From NCBI GenBank assembly GCA_001972305.1, contig BDDD01001671.1, forward strand, positions 163,788-227,787: 64,000 bases of DNA. The letters run 5' to 3'. The notes under the pieces were generated by a model that was not told the DNA's origin, did no database searches, and was given only the letters and a program-made list of their open reading frames with translations. Origin of the DNA: Cephalotus follicularis (taxonomy: Eukaryota; Streptophyta; Magnoliopsida; Oxalidales; Cephalotaceae). Shown here piece by piece: positions 33,527 through 45,515 of the stretch (its first letter is position 1; each line of letters begins with the position of its first letter). The position numbers and the translations under genes are program-made.

Positions 33527-35637
33527 AGAGAGTGTGACCCGTCAAGCCACTAGGTGGCTGGATGTACATGTACTCTACTCATATAATATATAGTCTTGTT
33601 CTATCCATTTTACATTGTGCAAATTATATTTCTTTAATTGGCATAACTATATATGTTTTATCACATAATTGAAGCATGTTACTGCTTACATATATGGTGC
33701 CCTGTCCAATCAAAAGGTTGGTTATAGAACCAGGGGCTATGAGAAAGACTTCCTTATTCCTTGTGACTAAAATGTTCCAAGTCATAGGTTCACATATTTT
33801 GGGCAAAAATAAACAGAATAAACTTGTCGTGTTATGCTTACTCTCACGAATGGGAGGGTGGAGTATCTCATTACCACTTAGTTTGAACCCTAAAGCTAAT
33901 ACGAGGTACGTGCTGGGAACATATACACTGAACTTGACCCACCATGGTAATTCTATTTGGATGGTCAGATATCCCGTGTCAATAGAGTTTCCCATCTGAG
34001 ATAGTGTTGTATAGACACTACAAGTTTAGAAAGTTCTTAGAGGGCTTTTCTGATCCTTTGACCTAAGCGGTTACTATACATTGCATTGAGACTGTCTTAC
34101 TTTTATTTCTGCCCTACCCAGTTCTTTCGCGGGGTTGGCAAACAGGCAGCTTTTGGGTCTTGCAGGATTTGTGTGAAAGTAAGTGAGTTCGCAACATGGG
34201 ATCGTCACACCTAATGTGAGGGTGATTGGCTCTATAATATATGTATTCATTGTGGAATTTGAAATACCTGGCAAGGTTATGAAAAGATGAAACCTAGGGT
34301 TTCCAGAAAGGCTTGTTGATAGTCATGATGGTATTTAAAGATTTATAGATACCAGAAAATCTAGGGTTGACACATATCTTTACCCTAGGCCGTGATCAAA
34401 GCAGAGGATGACGAGGGATTATAGAACACGGTAACTGTCATCAGGATAAAGTATCGGATGTATCAGAAACAGACTTAATTGTGGAAATTAATCAAGGGAT
34501 TAATTTACAAACCTGGAATATGATGGTCATAGGTTCAGGGTCTTAAAATAGTCAAGGACTATTTATGGTAAGTTTACTTAAAAGGAAGGCGTCTTAGTAA
34601 CATACCATCGTTACCGATATAATTTCAGACTTTCAGGTCCCACCTCACGAGTATATGAATCGGATACATATATCATATAGTTTTATAACGTGTGATGGCA
34701 CATGTTATATTGTGGTGTATTAGTGATGTTACGTGACTGACTAGTTGACGTAACATGCTAATATGATTATGGTATTAAATAATAATTGGATTATAATTCT
34801 CTTATCTCTAATGCATTGGCTAAATGCATGCAAAACTCTCTCTTCTCATTGGTTACATGAAGAGCAACGCGTTTTTGGTTGTTGGACAACCTGTATTAGA
34901 CAAAACACGTTTTCTTCTAACAGCAAATGGAAGCTAGCCATGAATTATGTAAATAGGAAATGGAAACAACCATTGGTCATGGTGACATGAATGGAATGGG
35001 ATTTCTATTCAAGGAATGAAATCATGTTAACTCGTTTTCATAATGGTTGGCTTTATGGTGATCCTAATTTTGTGGATCATAGCACTGGTATTGTTTTAAA
35101 AGGGAGAACACATTTTCTGCAAATAAGAGTTGACAGTGGTCTTTGACGTTTTACGCAAGTGAAAAACGTTTTGCAGAGAGAGAGAGCATTGTGCTGGTAT
35201 TGTTCTTATAGAACAATAGAGAGAAGAGAAAACAAATACCATTAATCTATAACACCACTACTTGATTTCTATAGGTGGTGTACTGCTTTCATTGAGCACT
35301 ACTTCTCCTATATTGATCCTAGTTTAGGATTATATATATATATATATATATAGGACTTGGTTAGGTTATTCCGCTGCTGTCTGTTCCTAAGTTAAAGCTT
35401 GAAGTCTCAGAACAGATTCTTGAAGTAAGGAGTTTGGTAGCTCGGTATAATCTCTATCCATGTATGAATGTTTTGTTTGATTGGGCTGTTGATTTGCGAT
35501 CCTAGGACGGTTATGATCGTTTATGGACTTGGATTATAGGATGCTCTTTTTATTGGAGCCACTTTAATGAAAATTAAAGTTATACATCCTATGTACCTAA
35601 CACCTAAAATGGCCATAAACTCAGATTTTCTCCTTCA
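33521..35637 (+). repeat. Copia LTR between copia elements 1 and 2, 2117 bp
   Basis: It begins TGTTAGAGAGAG after a copia-type purine tract and ends tccttca, directly followed by a primer site. It therefore serves as 3' LTR of element 1 and, by position, as 5' LTR of element 2. It is homologous to the LTR at 52291-54805 (shared blocks such as gttccaagtcataggttcac). A TA run at 35331-35352 precedes AGGACTTGG and could hold the promoter. I see no gene. Confidence 0.82.
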
Positions 35638-35639
35638 AT

Positions 35640-35655
35640 TGATATCAGAGCCAAC
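35640..35655 (+). promoter_or_regulatory. Primer binding site after the shared copia LTR
   Basis: TGATATCAGAGCCAAC is TGGTATCAGAGCC with one change, the tRNA-Met primer site. It lies three bases from the LTR end, so an element's internal region started here. Confidence 0.8.
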
Positions 35656-35744
35656 TAATTAACCCCATATAGACTTTGTTTTTTATTTTTTGTGGTTGTT
35701 TTGAGTTATTTGCGTGGATTTTTATGACACAGTGTCGTCCTCTT
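35656..35744 (+). other. Short copia leader remnant
   Basis: About 90 bp follow the primer site before the sequence changes to a gypsy LTR fragment. It is probably the 5' end of copia element 2's leader, which resumes at 48211. Confidence 0.5.
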
Positions 35745-38717
35745 GCTGTTTAACCGTCGACATTTCCTAGTAAAGCGTCGACGGTTAGACAAAGCGTTGA
35801 CACTAAGCGCTGATGGCAACATTAAGCGCTGACGGTTAGGCAACGGTTTAAACTACGATGCTTTATTTAAAGTGCAGAAGGTTACGTAAAGCGTTGACGC
35901 TTAGCTTGTAACCACTAACGCTTATGATAAAACGTCGATGCTTAGCTTGTAACCACCGACGCCTATGATAAAGCGTCAACGCTTTCGACGGGACAAGTGA
36001 GAGTATGGTATGTAATTTGTGTGATGCTGAATTTTAATTAATTTAGTCAGAGTTGTACCAATTATGCCACGTATGATTTTATTAGCCATCGAAAATTAAA
36101 ATTGTTAAGTTTTCATTCAAAATTTATATTATTTTTTTTTAAATGCGTATGTATGATGGTAGGCTATGGGACTTGACCTAGATTTCAGTTTCTTTTGTGG
36201 TTGTTTAAGCGTGTTGTGTGTTGGTCTTGCAGAGGAAAACCTAGGCTCGGAGCCCGCGCAACAAGGAAGCTAGCTGAGGAAACTGTTAATACTAGTGAGT
36301 GGGATGTTCTTTTTTTATATCAATTGATAAATGAGAGTTTATTGATTTCATACCCTTCCATGATATTACCTTTAACTAGGATTTCTTCTCCTGTCATATT
36401 GTTGATATTGCATGTGAATACTACTTGCCTGGGTTGATCTTGTTGTTTCCCCTTTCTGTTTAAGTATTCATGCTTTATTTGATATCATATGTTGTTGTCA
36501 TTGGATACTAGTTACTGGGTGCTGGTTACTTGGTTACGTATGAGATTGCTGGCACGAGATGGTTTAAGTGGTGATACACTTACCTCTGAGCCGAGGTTCT
36601 CCTCTGTTATCTCATCAACGGTGGAGCTGAGCGGTGATTCGCGGGCCCCTTGGACGATATTAACGCTATGTGATTTCTGACGAGGTAGTTTCTCGATCGA
36701 GGTTCACCTGGTGTAGTGTTGAGCTCGTGATTGTCGACGAGGGTGGGCTTGCGTAGCCCCTCGTTCGAGGTTCATGTAGTGAGGTGCGCCAACGTATGAT
36801 TGCCGGGGGAGGAGTGCTTGCGTAGCCCTTCTACTGATGTTCATGTGGTGCTCTGGAAGTGGGTATCTATATTGAGTATATGACTGATGTGTTCATTCCT
36901 GTAGCCCATGGCCGCGTTGATAGAACGTCAACATAGTTTGTTATGTATGCTGCCGAGGTGGTTCCGGCTATGGAAGTGTGTGAGTCGATTGTGCATGTGC
37001 GTGTGTGGAATGTGCTTGTGATTGATACAGTACCAGTAGTCCCCTTGAGAATTTTTGATCCTTAGAGTTGATATTTTGTTGATCCTTGGATCCTTTGCAT
37101 GTTCTGATATATAAACTGTTGTTTATCTTCTTTCCTTGAGGCCAGTCATTGAGTTGGTAGTTCGTCTCCTCGGACTTTTCTTTGATATTAATATTCTTGT
37201 ATATTTTCACCTCTGCCTTGTTTTGTTGAAGAAGGGGGTGGGGGGTTGTCCTTGGCCCAGTTGGGGCAGGGCACGTTCACCTTGACTCTTGGCACCCTGG
37301 TGGAAGTGGGTCACCCAGGATGTTCCTTGATCTTACTCACTAGTCAGTTGGACTCATCCCCTCTTAGTTTTGTGTGCAGAGGGAGCGGGGCAACAGTGTT
37401 CTTGAGATCCACTAAGGACAGCCTGTAGAGAGAGGTAGACGCCGAACGCAGCACCTTAGGATGGCTCCTAGGCCTCGGACACCTTCATGCATTTGGGGAC
37501 ATTCATGGGGTTTTTGTATAGATTTTGTTAATATCTATGTATTGTAAAACCTTCTTGTAAACATGTGTATAACTCTTGGATGTTGGGCGTCCTTGGCAGT
37601 TTTCCCGGGACCGTGTATATAATTCATTTCTTTTGTTTTATATACTTCGTTGTTTGTGCTTTTTTTGGCTTAGTGTTTGGGTGTGTAGGGACGACGTAGA
37701 AGTTTGGGGGTTGTTTGACCCTGGGCAGAGGAGCAGGTCTCCCCAGCCCTGGCCTTGGTGAAACTTCAGTGGTTCTCCTCGGGCCCTTTGTGCGTGGCAA
37801 CTCTGCTGAGATGCCGGGGGAGGGGTGGCTACGTTGTTGTTTGGTCAAACCTTAGGTTGACTTCGTATCTCGGGTTGGTTAACCCTAAGCTAGAGTCTGG
37901 TGGCATCCCCGGGTGTTGTTCTTGGCATGTCGTAGGCGTTAAGTGGACGTAAGCAGTTTTCCTTACTTTTGCCCGACCTCCCGACCTCGGACCAGTTCGG
38001 TCCCTAGAGACGTGTTGGTGGGTGAGCCCTGGTGGATCCCCTGGGTGCCTGGCCGGGGTGATATTACAACTCCGTTGTGTAGTTCGAGTGTTGGTGGGAC
38101 CTCGGGTGGTTGTCCCATGCGCTTGGCGTTTATCCCCGGGCCCTTGTGTTGATCCCAGGATTAGCCTTTTGTTAAGTGTTGACGTCCAATAAGGACATGC
38201 CCGATGATGGTTCATCTTGGGAAGGTATGTCTTAGGATGGGGCACAGGCCTAGTTGCGTTACGTTGTGTTGTGTTGGCATCCCTGCCCCGGACCCCATGC
38301 AAGACGTAGTGTTGCGTTCTCTGCCCTGGCTCCCTTCACTGGCATTTTCTTTTAGTGGAACGGTGCGTTTAGGTAGTGGGTGTGGTGTGCATTCCCTTTA
38401 GTTAAACGGTGTGTTTTCTAAGTGGGTGTTGCATTTCTTTTAGTTAAACGGTGAGCTTTGGGGATAGTTTAAGTAAGGGTTCTTTTGCTGCTTTACCCTT
38501 CCTTCTTTCCTCCTTCCTGCTCGGGCATTCCTTGTTTTATGCTTTGGATGCGTTCGGCCTGGGAAGCGCGGCTGTCCTCGGCAACGCGTTTTAACGCCTA
38601 CCCTGGCCTTAGCGTTAGCCTTGTTGTTGTTGGAGTTTGGTTATGGATCCAGGTGTGGGATCCTTCCACCAGGCACGGCCGTCCTTGGGCGGGGGTGCTC
38701 GAGAACGGGGCGTGTCA
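35745..38717 (+). repeat. LTR fragment of the F/I type
   Basis: The part from about 36200 on matches the element I LTR from about 60350 (gtgagtgggatgtt, the ggatactagttactgg block, gtggtgattcgc). The end GAGAACGGGGCGTGTCA corresponds to the LTR end GGGAACGGGTC...CA of F. Palindromes of the AAGCGTCGACGG type lie at 35750-35985. The stretch 37240-38700 is unusually GC-rich. The left edge is approximate. Open frames on both strands in the GC-rich part do not resemble known proteins. Confidence 0.65.
35750..35985. repeat. GTCGAC-type palindromes in the F/I-type LTR fragment
   Basis: Units include AACCGTCGACATTT, AAGCGTCGACGGTT, AAGCGTTGACGCTTAG, AACGTCGATGCTTAG and AAGCGTCAACGCTTTC. Two of them sit in a repeated frame, AGCTTGTAACCAC(T/C). 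Confidence 0.75.
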
Positions 38718-39533
38718 TGCTATGTAGCCTGTCTACTTTATGTTGGGTTTATGAGTTTGGGCTGACTGATACCAGCCTTGACTTTGGGTACGTTAATATG
38801 TGTATATGTATTAGTAAAGTTTATTTTATTTATCTACAAAAATCAGTTTTATTAAATTAATTTAATCAAAATCAAAATCCTTTTATTTTTATTTCCTTTT
38901 CTCTCCCTCTCTTATCTTACCCGTATCACTCTCTCCTATCTCTACATCTCCCGCATATCCCTCCCTCTTTCCTTCTTCTTCTCCTAAAAATCTTTCCCTT
39001 TTCCTTATCTAATATGATTATGTTTCCTCTTTTCCTAATCCTATCCGAAATTATTGCCCCTTTCTGTTTAAGTAGGCTGTCAGCCCTCCCTTTATGCCAT
39101 CGTTTCTCTTTCGTTTGGTTGCTGTCGTTTCTGCAAGTTGAGAAATCGTTGTGCTCTCTGTGTAATTGCATCAATCATGTTTGTTTCTCCATGGTTAAGT
39201 GTAGGATTCGTTTATTTGATACGTATAGCAATGGAAAACTTTCAATTGGTTATCCTTTTCGTTTTCCTCTTTGAACAGCCGTTGTTGTCCTCTGATTTTG
39301 GTGTCTCTGCAACTGGTTTTGATATTCATTAGGTTGGTTTTCTATGTACTTATGCCATGGTGATTGGTCTTGGGTTATATGCCATCCGATTCTTGCATAT
39401 AGGTTGCTAGATATGAATTTATTTTGGTTCCTGCCTTCCTTATGTTTTGTCAAGTAAATTCTGAGTCTGTTAGCAATCTGTAGGCACCTAGAGTGAGTTT
39501 TGTAATCTAGTTTAATATATGACAATGGTAATT
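38718..39533 (+). repeat. 5' part of a plus-strand LTR of the G type
   Basis: It matches the reverse complement of about 47330-48150 in the G 5' LTR (tctactttatgttgggtt, cttgactttgggta, tctgtaggcac). The LTR start is missing on the left, and on the right it is cut by the next LTR fragment at 39534. I see no gene. Confidence 0.7.
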
Positions 39534-40083
39534 TGTAATACCCTGTTTATTCGTATGCATGTTTTACAAATTTTTATATGTATGTTTCGGGCTTTTTAAT
39601 TTTGTTGTGATATGAAGTCCGTTGCCCTGTGTTTTGGGCCTATGTGTTTTGGGCTGACTCATACCAGCCTGAACTTTGGATATGTTGGTATGTTAATGCA
39701 TAGTTTTGGTTGGGCCTATGTTTATGTCTTTTTATTTTTATCAAAATTTATTATTATTTCTATTTTACAATTTTGAAAATTATTAAAACAAATTCTTTTA
39801 TTTTCTTTTATTTTTCTTTTTCTTTTATTTTCATTTATTTTCCTTTTTCTTTCTTTCCTTTTTCTTCCCTCCCTTTCCTTCTCTCACCCGAATCCCTCTC
39901 TTCCTCCCTATCTTCTCACACGGTTTCTATCCAATTTCCTTATCAATCTCCTGAAAATCCTCCCTTCTTCCTTATGTGATCAGATTATGTTTCCAAATTC
40001 CTTATCTCTTCCTTAATTTTCTCTTCTTTTCCCGTTTAAGAGTGCCTTTGTCAATGTGATATGCCATTCGTTTTTGGCCATGC
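39534..40083 (+). repeat. 5' part of another plus-strand LTR
   Basis: It starts TGTAATACCCTG and is closest to solo LTR 2 read on the minus strand (gttgccctgtgttttgggc). It ends at about 40083, where minus-strand G LTR sequence begins. A long pyrimidine-rich stretch occupies 39790-40030. Confidence 0.7.
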
Positions 40084-40778
40084 AAACTGACCTGAATTGG
40101 AGACACAAACTTAGGAGAACACAGAATTCTCAAGCTTAAACACGACTATTCACATAATCAAAGAGAAGAAAAACATACGGTTCAAGGATTTGACCATGCC
40201 ATACATATACACATAAAACACTTCCTAAATTGAACCTTGAAGAGACAAACTTGATGGATGAAGCAAGAGACGCAGAGAACACGGTTGAATCACAATAACA
40301 GGTTCGGCAGCCACCAACACACAGGAAGAGATGGCAGAAGATATTGGCATTAGCCAACTTAAATAACAACAGAGGAAGCAAAACGGAAAGGATAGGGAAA
40401 AGTTAACAAAATCGGTTCAGATAAGGAAGAAGTGGAGATTTTTAGGGAGAGAAGAAGGAAAGAGGGAGAGATATGCGGAAGAGAGTTATAAGAGGGAGAA
40501 GGAGACAGGAGAGATAAGGGAGGGAGAGGAGAAATAGAAGAAATAAAATTAAAAGGAATTTATTTTAAAAAGGTTTTAAAATAAAACATATTTAACATAT
40601 TTAACATGTATAAATAATAACATAAACTCGACCAAAACACATACACATAATGACATACCCAAAGTCAAGTCTAATATCAGTCAGCCTGACTCATAAACCC
40701 AACATAAATTAGACAACTACTTATCGAAACAAATAAAAAGCCCGAAAAAAAATACGTACGGACAAACAGGGTATTACA
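40084..40778 (-). repeat. Element G 3' LTR, truncated
   Basis: It matches about 47515-48210 closely and ends GTATTACA (TGTAATACCC on the minus strand) next to the purine tract. About 2 kb of the LTR are missing at its left side, where a plus-strand LTR fragment abuts it. Confidence 0.85.
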
Positions 40779-40796
40779 TCCACCCCCTCTAAAAAA
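40779..40796 (-). promoter_or_regulatory. Polypurine tract of element G
   Basis: On the minus strand, TTTAGAGGGGGTGGA precedes the LTR TG. The block CGGGACGAAAT upstream is the shared pre-tract motif. Confidence 0.8.
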
Positions 40797-40831
40797 AGAT
40801 TTCGTCCCGAAATCATAAACATACACATACC

Positions 40832-42667
40832 TTAAACAAACAAGCGAGGATATTGCTCCCGAATATGCTCCTCCAGCTCCCAAGTAGCTTCACGTTCGGG
40901 ATGGTTCCTCCACAAAAATTTCACAAAAGGAACGGTCTTGCTACACGTAACCCTCTCCTGTCGATCCAGAATAGCCTCAGCCTCCTCATCATAAGATAGA
41001 TCCTCTCGAATGTTGTCCAAAGGATAGTGGACCACGTGCAAGGGATGATACTGATAACCCCTCAACAAGGACACATGGAACACATTATGGACGTGTGCCA
41101 ATTACGGAGGCAAAGCTAACCGATAAGCAACCGCTCCAACCTTTTCCAGAATATCAAAGGGTCCTATGTACCGGGGACTTAACTTCCCTTTCAAACCAAA
41201 CCGTCGGACTCATTTCCAAGGTGAAACTTTTAAGAAAACATGTTCACCTACTTTGAACTCCAAGTCCCTCCGATGTCTGACTGCATAACTTTTCTATCGA
41301 GATTGAGCTGCCTTCAATCTCTCCCTTGCTATTGCCACTTTTTCAGTAGTGATTTGCACTAGCTCGGGTCCCTCGATAACTTGCTCTCCAACCTCATCCC
41401 AACATGTCGGTGCTTGACACTTCCTCCCATAAAGAGCTTCAAACAGAGCCATACGGATGCTAGTGTGACAATTGTTATTGTATGCAAACTCCACCAAGCT
41501 CAGATATTCGTCCCAGTTTTCAGTCCACTCCAAAGCACAAGACCTCAACATATCCTCTAAAGTCTGGATGGTCCTCTCATATTGCCAATCTGTCTGTGGA
41601 TGGAAAGCTATACTGTAATTGAGCCTCGTACCCTATGCTTTCTGAAGTCCCTTCCAAAACCGTGAAGTGAAACGGGGATCCCTATCTGAAACAATAGATA
41701 CAGGAGTCCCATGAAGTCTCACAATCTCCCGCTGGAAAACCTCCGCCAAACGGTCCACTGAGAAGTCCTCTCAGATAGCAAAGAAGTGAGTTGATTTGGT
41801 CAACCGATCCACTACAACCCAAATAACATCGTTCCTCCTGAAAGTTCTCAGAAAACCCATAACAAAATCCATCGCAATACTCTCCCATTTCCATACTGGA
41901 AACTCCAAGGGCTGTAACAAACCACTAGCACCCTGGTGTTCGATCTTGACCTACTGGCAAACCAAACACTTCCCAACAAACTCCGCTACACCCCTCTTCA
42001 TTCCGTTCCACCAGAAATTTCTCTTTATGTCTCTATACATTTTTGGAGAACCCGGATGTATAGAAAATGGAGAACTGTGTGCCTCAGACAGAATAGCCTA
42101 TCTCAAAGTAGGACACAACCAACTACCCAACCATATCACGCCATGCTCATCTACACGAAACTCTGACTGTTTACCCATTTCAACATTCTGAACTAAGGCC
42201 CAAAGCTCATAGTCATCACTCTGAGCTGCCTTAATTCGAGATATAAGAGTAGGCTCCATACTCATACCATCCATGTACCCATCCGAACCCCGAACAAACA
42301 TATTCAAATCTAACCGCTCCATATCCGCTATAAAATGCGACTGAGTAACCAAAGCTGTCACACTCCCAGAACTCTTCCTACTAAGAGCTTCAGCTACCAC
42401 GTTTGCTTTACCAGGGTGGTACTGAATATTCATATCGTAATCCTTCAAAAGCTCCAACCATCTCCTCTGACGCATGTTCAACTCTTTCTGCATGAAAATG
42501 TACTTGAGACACTTATGATCAGTGAAAACGTCACAAGTTTCTCCGTACAAGTAGTGCCTCAAGATTTTCAATGCAAACACAACTGTCGCCAACTACATAT
42601 CATGTTCAGGGTAATTCACTTCATAAGGCTTCAACTGTCTCGAAGCATATGCTATCACATGACCATG
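40832..42667 (-). pseudogene. pol: Element G RNase H, integrase and chromodomain-like tail
   Basis: RNase H runs from about 42667, with [13 protein letters not shown] and the conserved [14 protein letters not shown]. The integrase zinc domain reads GMKRGVAEFVGKCLVCQ, then a stop (41951-41953) where element I has glutamine. The core shows [20 protein letters not shown] and [13 protein letters not shown], the three catalytic acidic residues. The distal part runs through FALYGRKC-like sequence to [14 protein letters not shown]. The tail ends [18 protein letters not shown], a chromodomain-like module. At least six stops or shifts break the reading (for example near 41100, 41200 and 41780), so no protein is made, although every domain can be recognised. 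Confidence 0.87.
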
Positions 42668-43831
42668 CTACATCAGAACACAACCCAATCCCTTCTTAGA
42701 AGCATCACTATAAATCCGGTATCGACCCGACCCAGACGGCAAACAAAGAATCGGCGCAAACACAAGACCATTGTTTAACTTCTCAAAGCTTGCCTGCCTT
42801 TCATCATTCCATACAAACTTAGCTCCCTTCCTCATAAGCTGAGTAAGTGGCAATGCTATATAGGAAAAACCTTCCACTAACCGCCTATAGTAACCAGCCA
42901 ATCCCAAAAAGCTCCTTACTTCTGTCACTGCGGTTGGCCTAGACCATTTGGTAATAGCCTCAACCTTAGCAGGATCTACACTAATACCTTCAGCTGTAAC
43001 CACATGACCCGAAAACGTCACCTGTTCCAACCAGAACTCACATTTTGAAAACTTTGCGTATAGCCGATTCTTCCTCATAATTCCCAGCACTAGACGAAGT
43101 TGATCTTCATGTTCCTCCCATGACTTCGAGTACACAAGGATATCATCAATAAACACAATCACAAACCGATCCAAAAACTCATGAAATGCCCGATTCATCA
43201 AATCCATGAAGATCGCCAGTGCATTCGTAAGTCCAAACGGTATCACCAGAAACTCATAATGCCCATACCGTGTGCGGAAAGCAGTCTTAGGCACATCTTC
43301 ATCTTTTACCCACAACTGATGATATCCAGACCTCAAATCAATCTTAGAAAAATACCGTGCACCTTGGAGTTGATCAAATAGGTCATAAATCCTAGGCAAA
43401 GGGTACTTATTTTGAACAATGATCCGATTCAATTCTCTGTAGTCTATGCACAACCTCATAGATCCGTCTTTCTTCTTCACAAACAAAATCGGAGCTCCCC
43501 ACGGGGAAAGACTTGGCCGGATAAAACCCCGATCTAACAACTCTTGCAACTGCTCCTTCAGCTCTTGAAACTCGATTGGTGCCATCCTATAAGGTGCTTT
43601 AGATATAGGTGTCGCCCCAGGAATGAGCTCAATGGTAAACTCCACTTCCCGTTGCGGTGGCAAACCGGGTAACTCCTCCAGAAACACATCTGAAAACTCT
43701 CTAACCACAGGATAATCCTCAAGGCGAGGTTCATCCTTAGAGATATCTTTCACAACAGCTAAGAATCCCTCAGCGCCTTTAGTTACTAACTTCTGAGCTT
43801 TCATAACATATATAATCTTAACATTTTTCAT
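42668..43831 (-). pseudogene. pol: Element G reverse transcriptase
   Basis: This is an uninterrupted stretch of 387 codons. RT motifs appear in order: [17 protein letters not shown] (residues 79-95), [52 protein letters not shown] and the catalytic [10 protein letters not shown] (227-236). The thumb and connection have [14 protein letters not shown] and [12 protein letters not shown]. It ends at the RNase H start, [14 protein letters not shown], and a stop falls right after. The RT itself looks complete. The first methionine is inside the polyprotein and is not a true start. Confidence 0.92.
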
Positions 43832-43866
43832 AAGCCGTGAACCCTAATAAATAAAATCAGGCCGAT

Positions 43867-44690
43867 CTACATCTCCAAACAGAATCCTCCGAGCGCACAA
43901 TCAATCGTAGCTCGAAGGCGATCCAACCAGTCCATACCCAAAATCATGTCGAAGTCACACATATCAATAGGAAGAAGATCCGCATCACGAATCCGATCAT
44001 CGAAAAGAATAGGGCAAGCACAAAAACATTCAGATATCACAACAAATGTCCCCATAGGGGTAGAAAGAACCAAAGCTGGATCAAACAACTGTTTGGCATC
44101 CCAAGATGCCAAACAAAAGATCTCGCTGCTACCGAGTGCGTCGATCCAGTATCATACAACACATAAGCTCTACTGTTACCAACAGAAATAAAACCCGAAA
44201 CCGTACCTGGAGCATTAGCTGTTTGGTGAGTAGTTATGGCAAAGACTCTGTCGCCCACATTGCGTTGCCCAGCATCAGCACCATTACCTTTCCGCTCCTT
44301 AGCACGAGGATCCGGACAATCCTTCACAAAGTGACCCATATATCCATACACAAAGCAGGACCCACTGGCTTTATAACAGTTTCCAGATGGATGATACCTA
44401 CCACAAGTATCACATCGAGCAATTTGAACATTGGGGTTACCCCCACCACCAGTTCCCTGTGCATTCCTCTGATCATTTCATGGCTGACGTTGTTGACCAC
44501 CATCTTTATTTTTCTTATGATATTTCTTATGTTGTTTACCACTTCGGCCCCTATTCCATGAACTGCCTTGACCCTTATTCTGATCTCCAACATCTTGATC
44601 ATTTCTGTTCCGTTTCTTGTCCCCTTCTTTGCGTGCTGCCTGAAAGTCCAATCTCTCCAACTCAATGTTTTTCGCAGCATTTGCAACTTC
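43867..44690 (-). pseudogene. gag-pro: Element G gag C-terminus and protease
   Basis: The minus strand reads, in changing frames, a basic linker (GSSWNRGRSGKQHKKYHKKN), then a CDTCGRYHPSGNCYK-type Cys spacer. The zinc knuckle CFVYGYMGHFVKDC follows, whose second cysteine is tyrosine. Further on come RVFAITTHQT and the protease active site YVLYDTGSTHSV. The protease end, FDMILGMDWLDRLRATIDC, is in another frame. At least two frameshifts separate these pieces. Confidence 0.82.
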
Positions 44691-44716
44691 AGCTACATCA
44701 GCAAACTTCGAGTTTC

Positions 44717-45343
44717 TCAGCTTTCCTCTAAATCGGTAGTGCAGCTTCCATTTAAACCTCTTAGCTTGTTTCGATGCTGACCCCGCTGCGGATCCAGCAA
44801 ACCCTGCCTAGTGTTAATGAACTCCCTCGCATAAGCCTCCTTATCAGCAGTGGGGAAATATTGATTATAAAAGACTTCCCGGAACTCAGACCATATCACA
44901 GCATCAACATAATTTCCACCCTTATCCAATTTCAAGGTCTTCCACCACTTTTGAGCATCTCCTTCGAGTTTGTAAGCAGCCAATCTTACCTTCTGCTGAT
45001 CATCACATCCCAGCACATCAAAAATCTTTTCCATGTGCACTATCCAATGTTCAGCTTCCACAGGTGTCAGAGCTGAACTGAAAGACTGCGGCCTCTGCTT
45101 CTGAAACTCCTCAAGCCAAACATAGGCAGGAATGTCAGGCCTATCCCCAGTTTCCATACCCATCTGAACATCTGCCAGAGCATTCTCCTCAACAACTTGT
45201 TCCCGATTTTGTTGATGCATAACACGATTTACCTCCTGCGCAACTGCCTGACGTACCAACTCTTCCACAGAAGGCTCATTTCTGACTTCATCCCGAGCCC
45301 CAGCTGGTGCAGTTCTCTGAGGAGTGTTTCTTGTACGTACCAT
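44717..45343 (-). pseudogene. gag: Element G gag N-terminus and capsid
   Basis: ATG 45343-45341 opens MVRTRNTPQRTAPAGARDEV. SVEELVRQAVAQEVNRVM follows, then the capsid domain: HWIVHMEKIFDVLGCDDQQ, YKLEGDAQKWWKTL and FREVFYNQYFPTADKEAYAR. This is the retrotransposon gag family and is close to E gag. The frame is lost after about residue 190 and gag continues in another frame. The start is well supported, lying about 170 bp inside the 5' LTR and the primer site. Confidence 0.88.
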
Positions 45344-45499
45344 CTATGAAAAGAAACTGAATCATGAAACTTCAAGCCGAAACACAAAAATCAAAACAGA
45401 AAACATATCAGAATGACCATAACGTAAAAGCCCTAACCCAAGTCTACCCAATCTCACAGGTCAAACCTAGTTAGGTCTTCTAAGGAACAAAACCTATTT

Positions 45500-45512
45500 C
45501 TCTGATACCATA
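45500..45512 (-). promoter_or_regulatory. Primer binding site of element G
   Basis: On the minus strand, TGGTATCAGAGA lies five bases inside the 5' LTR end and is complementary to tRNA-Met. Confidence 0.85.
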
Positions 45513-45515
45513 ATC

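Noticed and set aside
33624-33999. Overlapping open frames on both strands in the copia LTR
   Set aside because: The homologous LTR at 52291 breaks both frames, so they are not conserved.
35331-35352. TA-dinucleotide run as a replication origin or scaffold site
   Set aside because: It is a simple microsatellite in a copia LTR; at most it contributes to the LTR promoter.
37829-38302. Minus-strand open frame of 157 codons
   Set aside because: It falls in GC-rich LTR sequence where stops are rare in all frames; it shows no domain or conservation.
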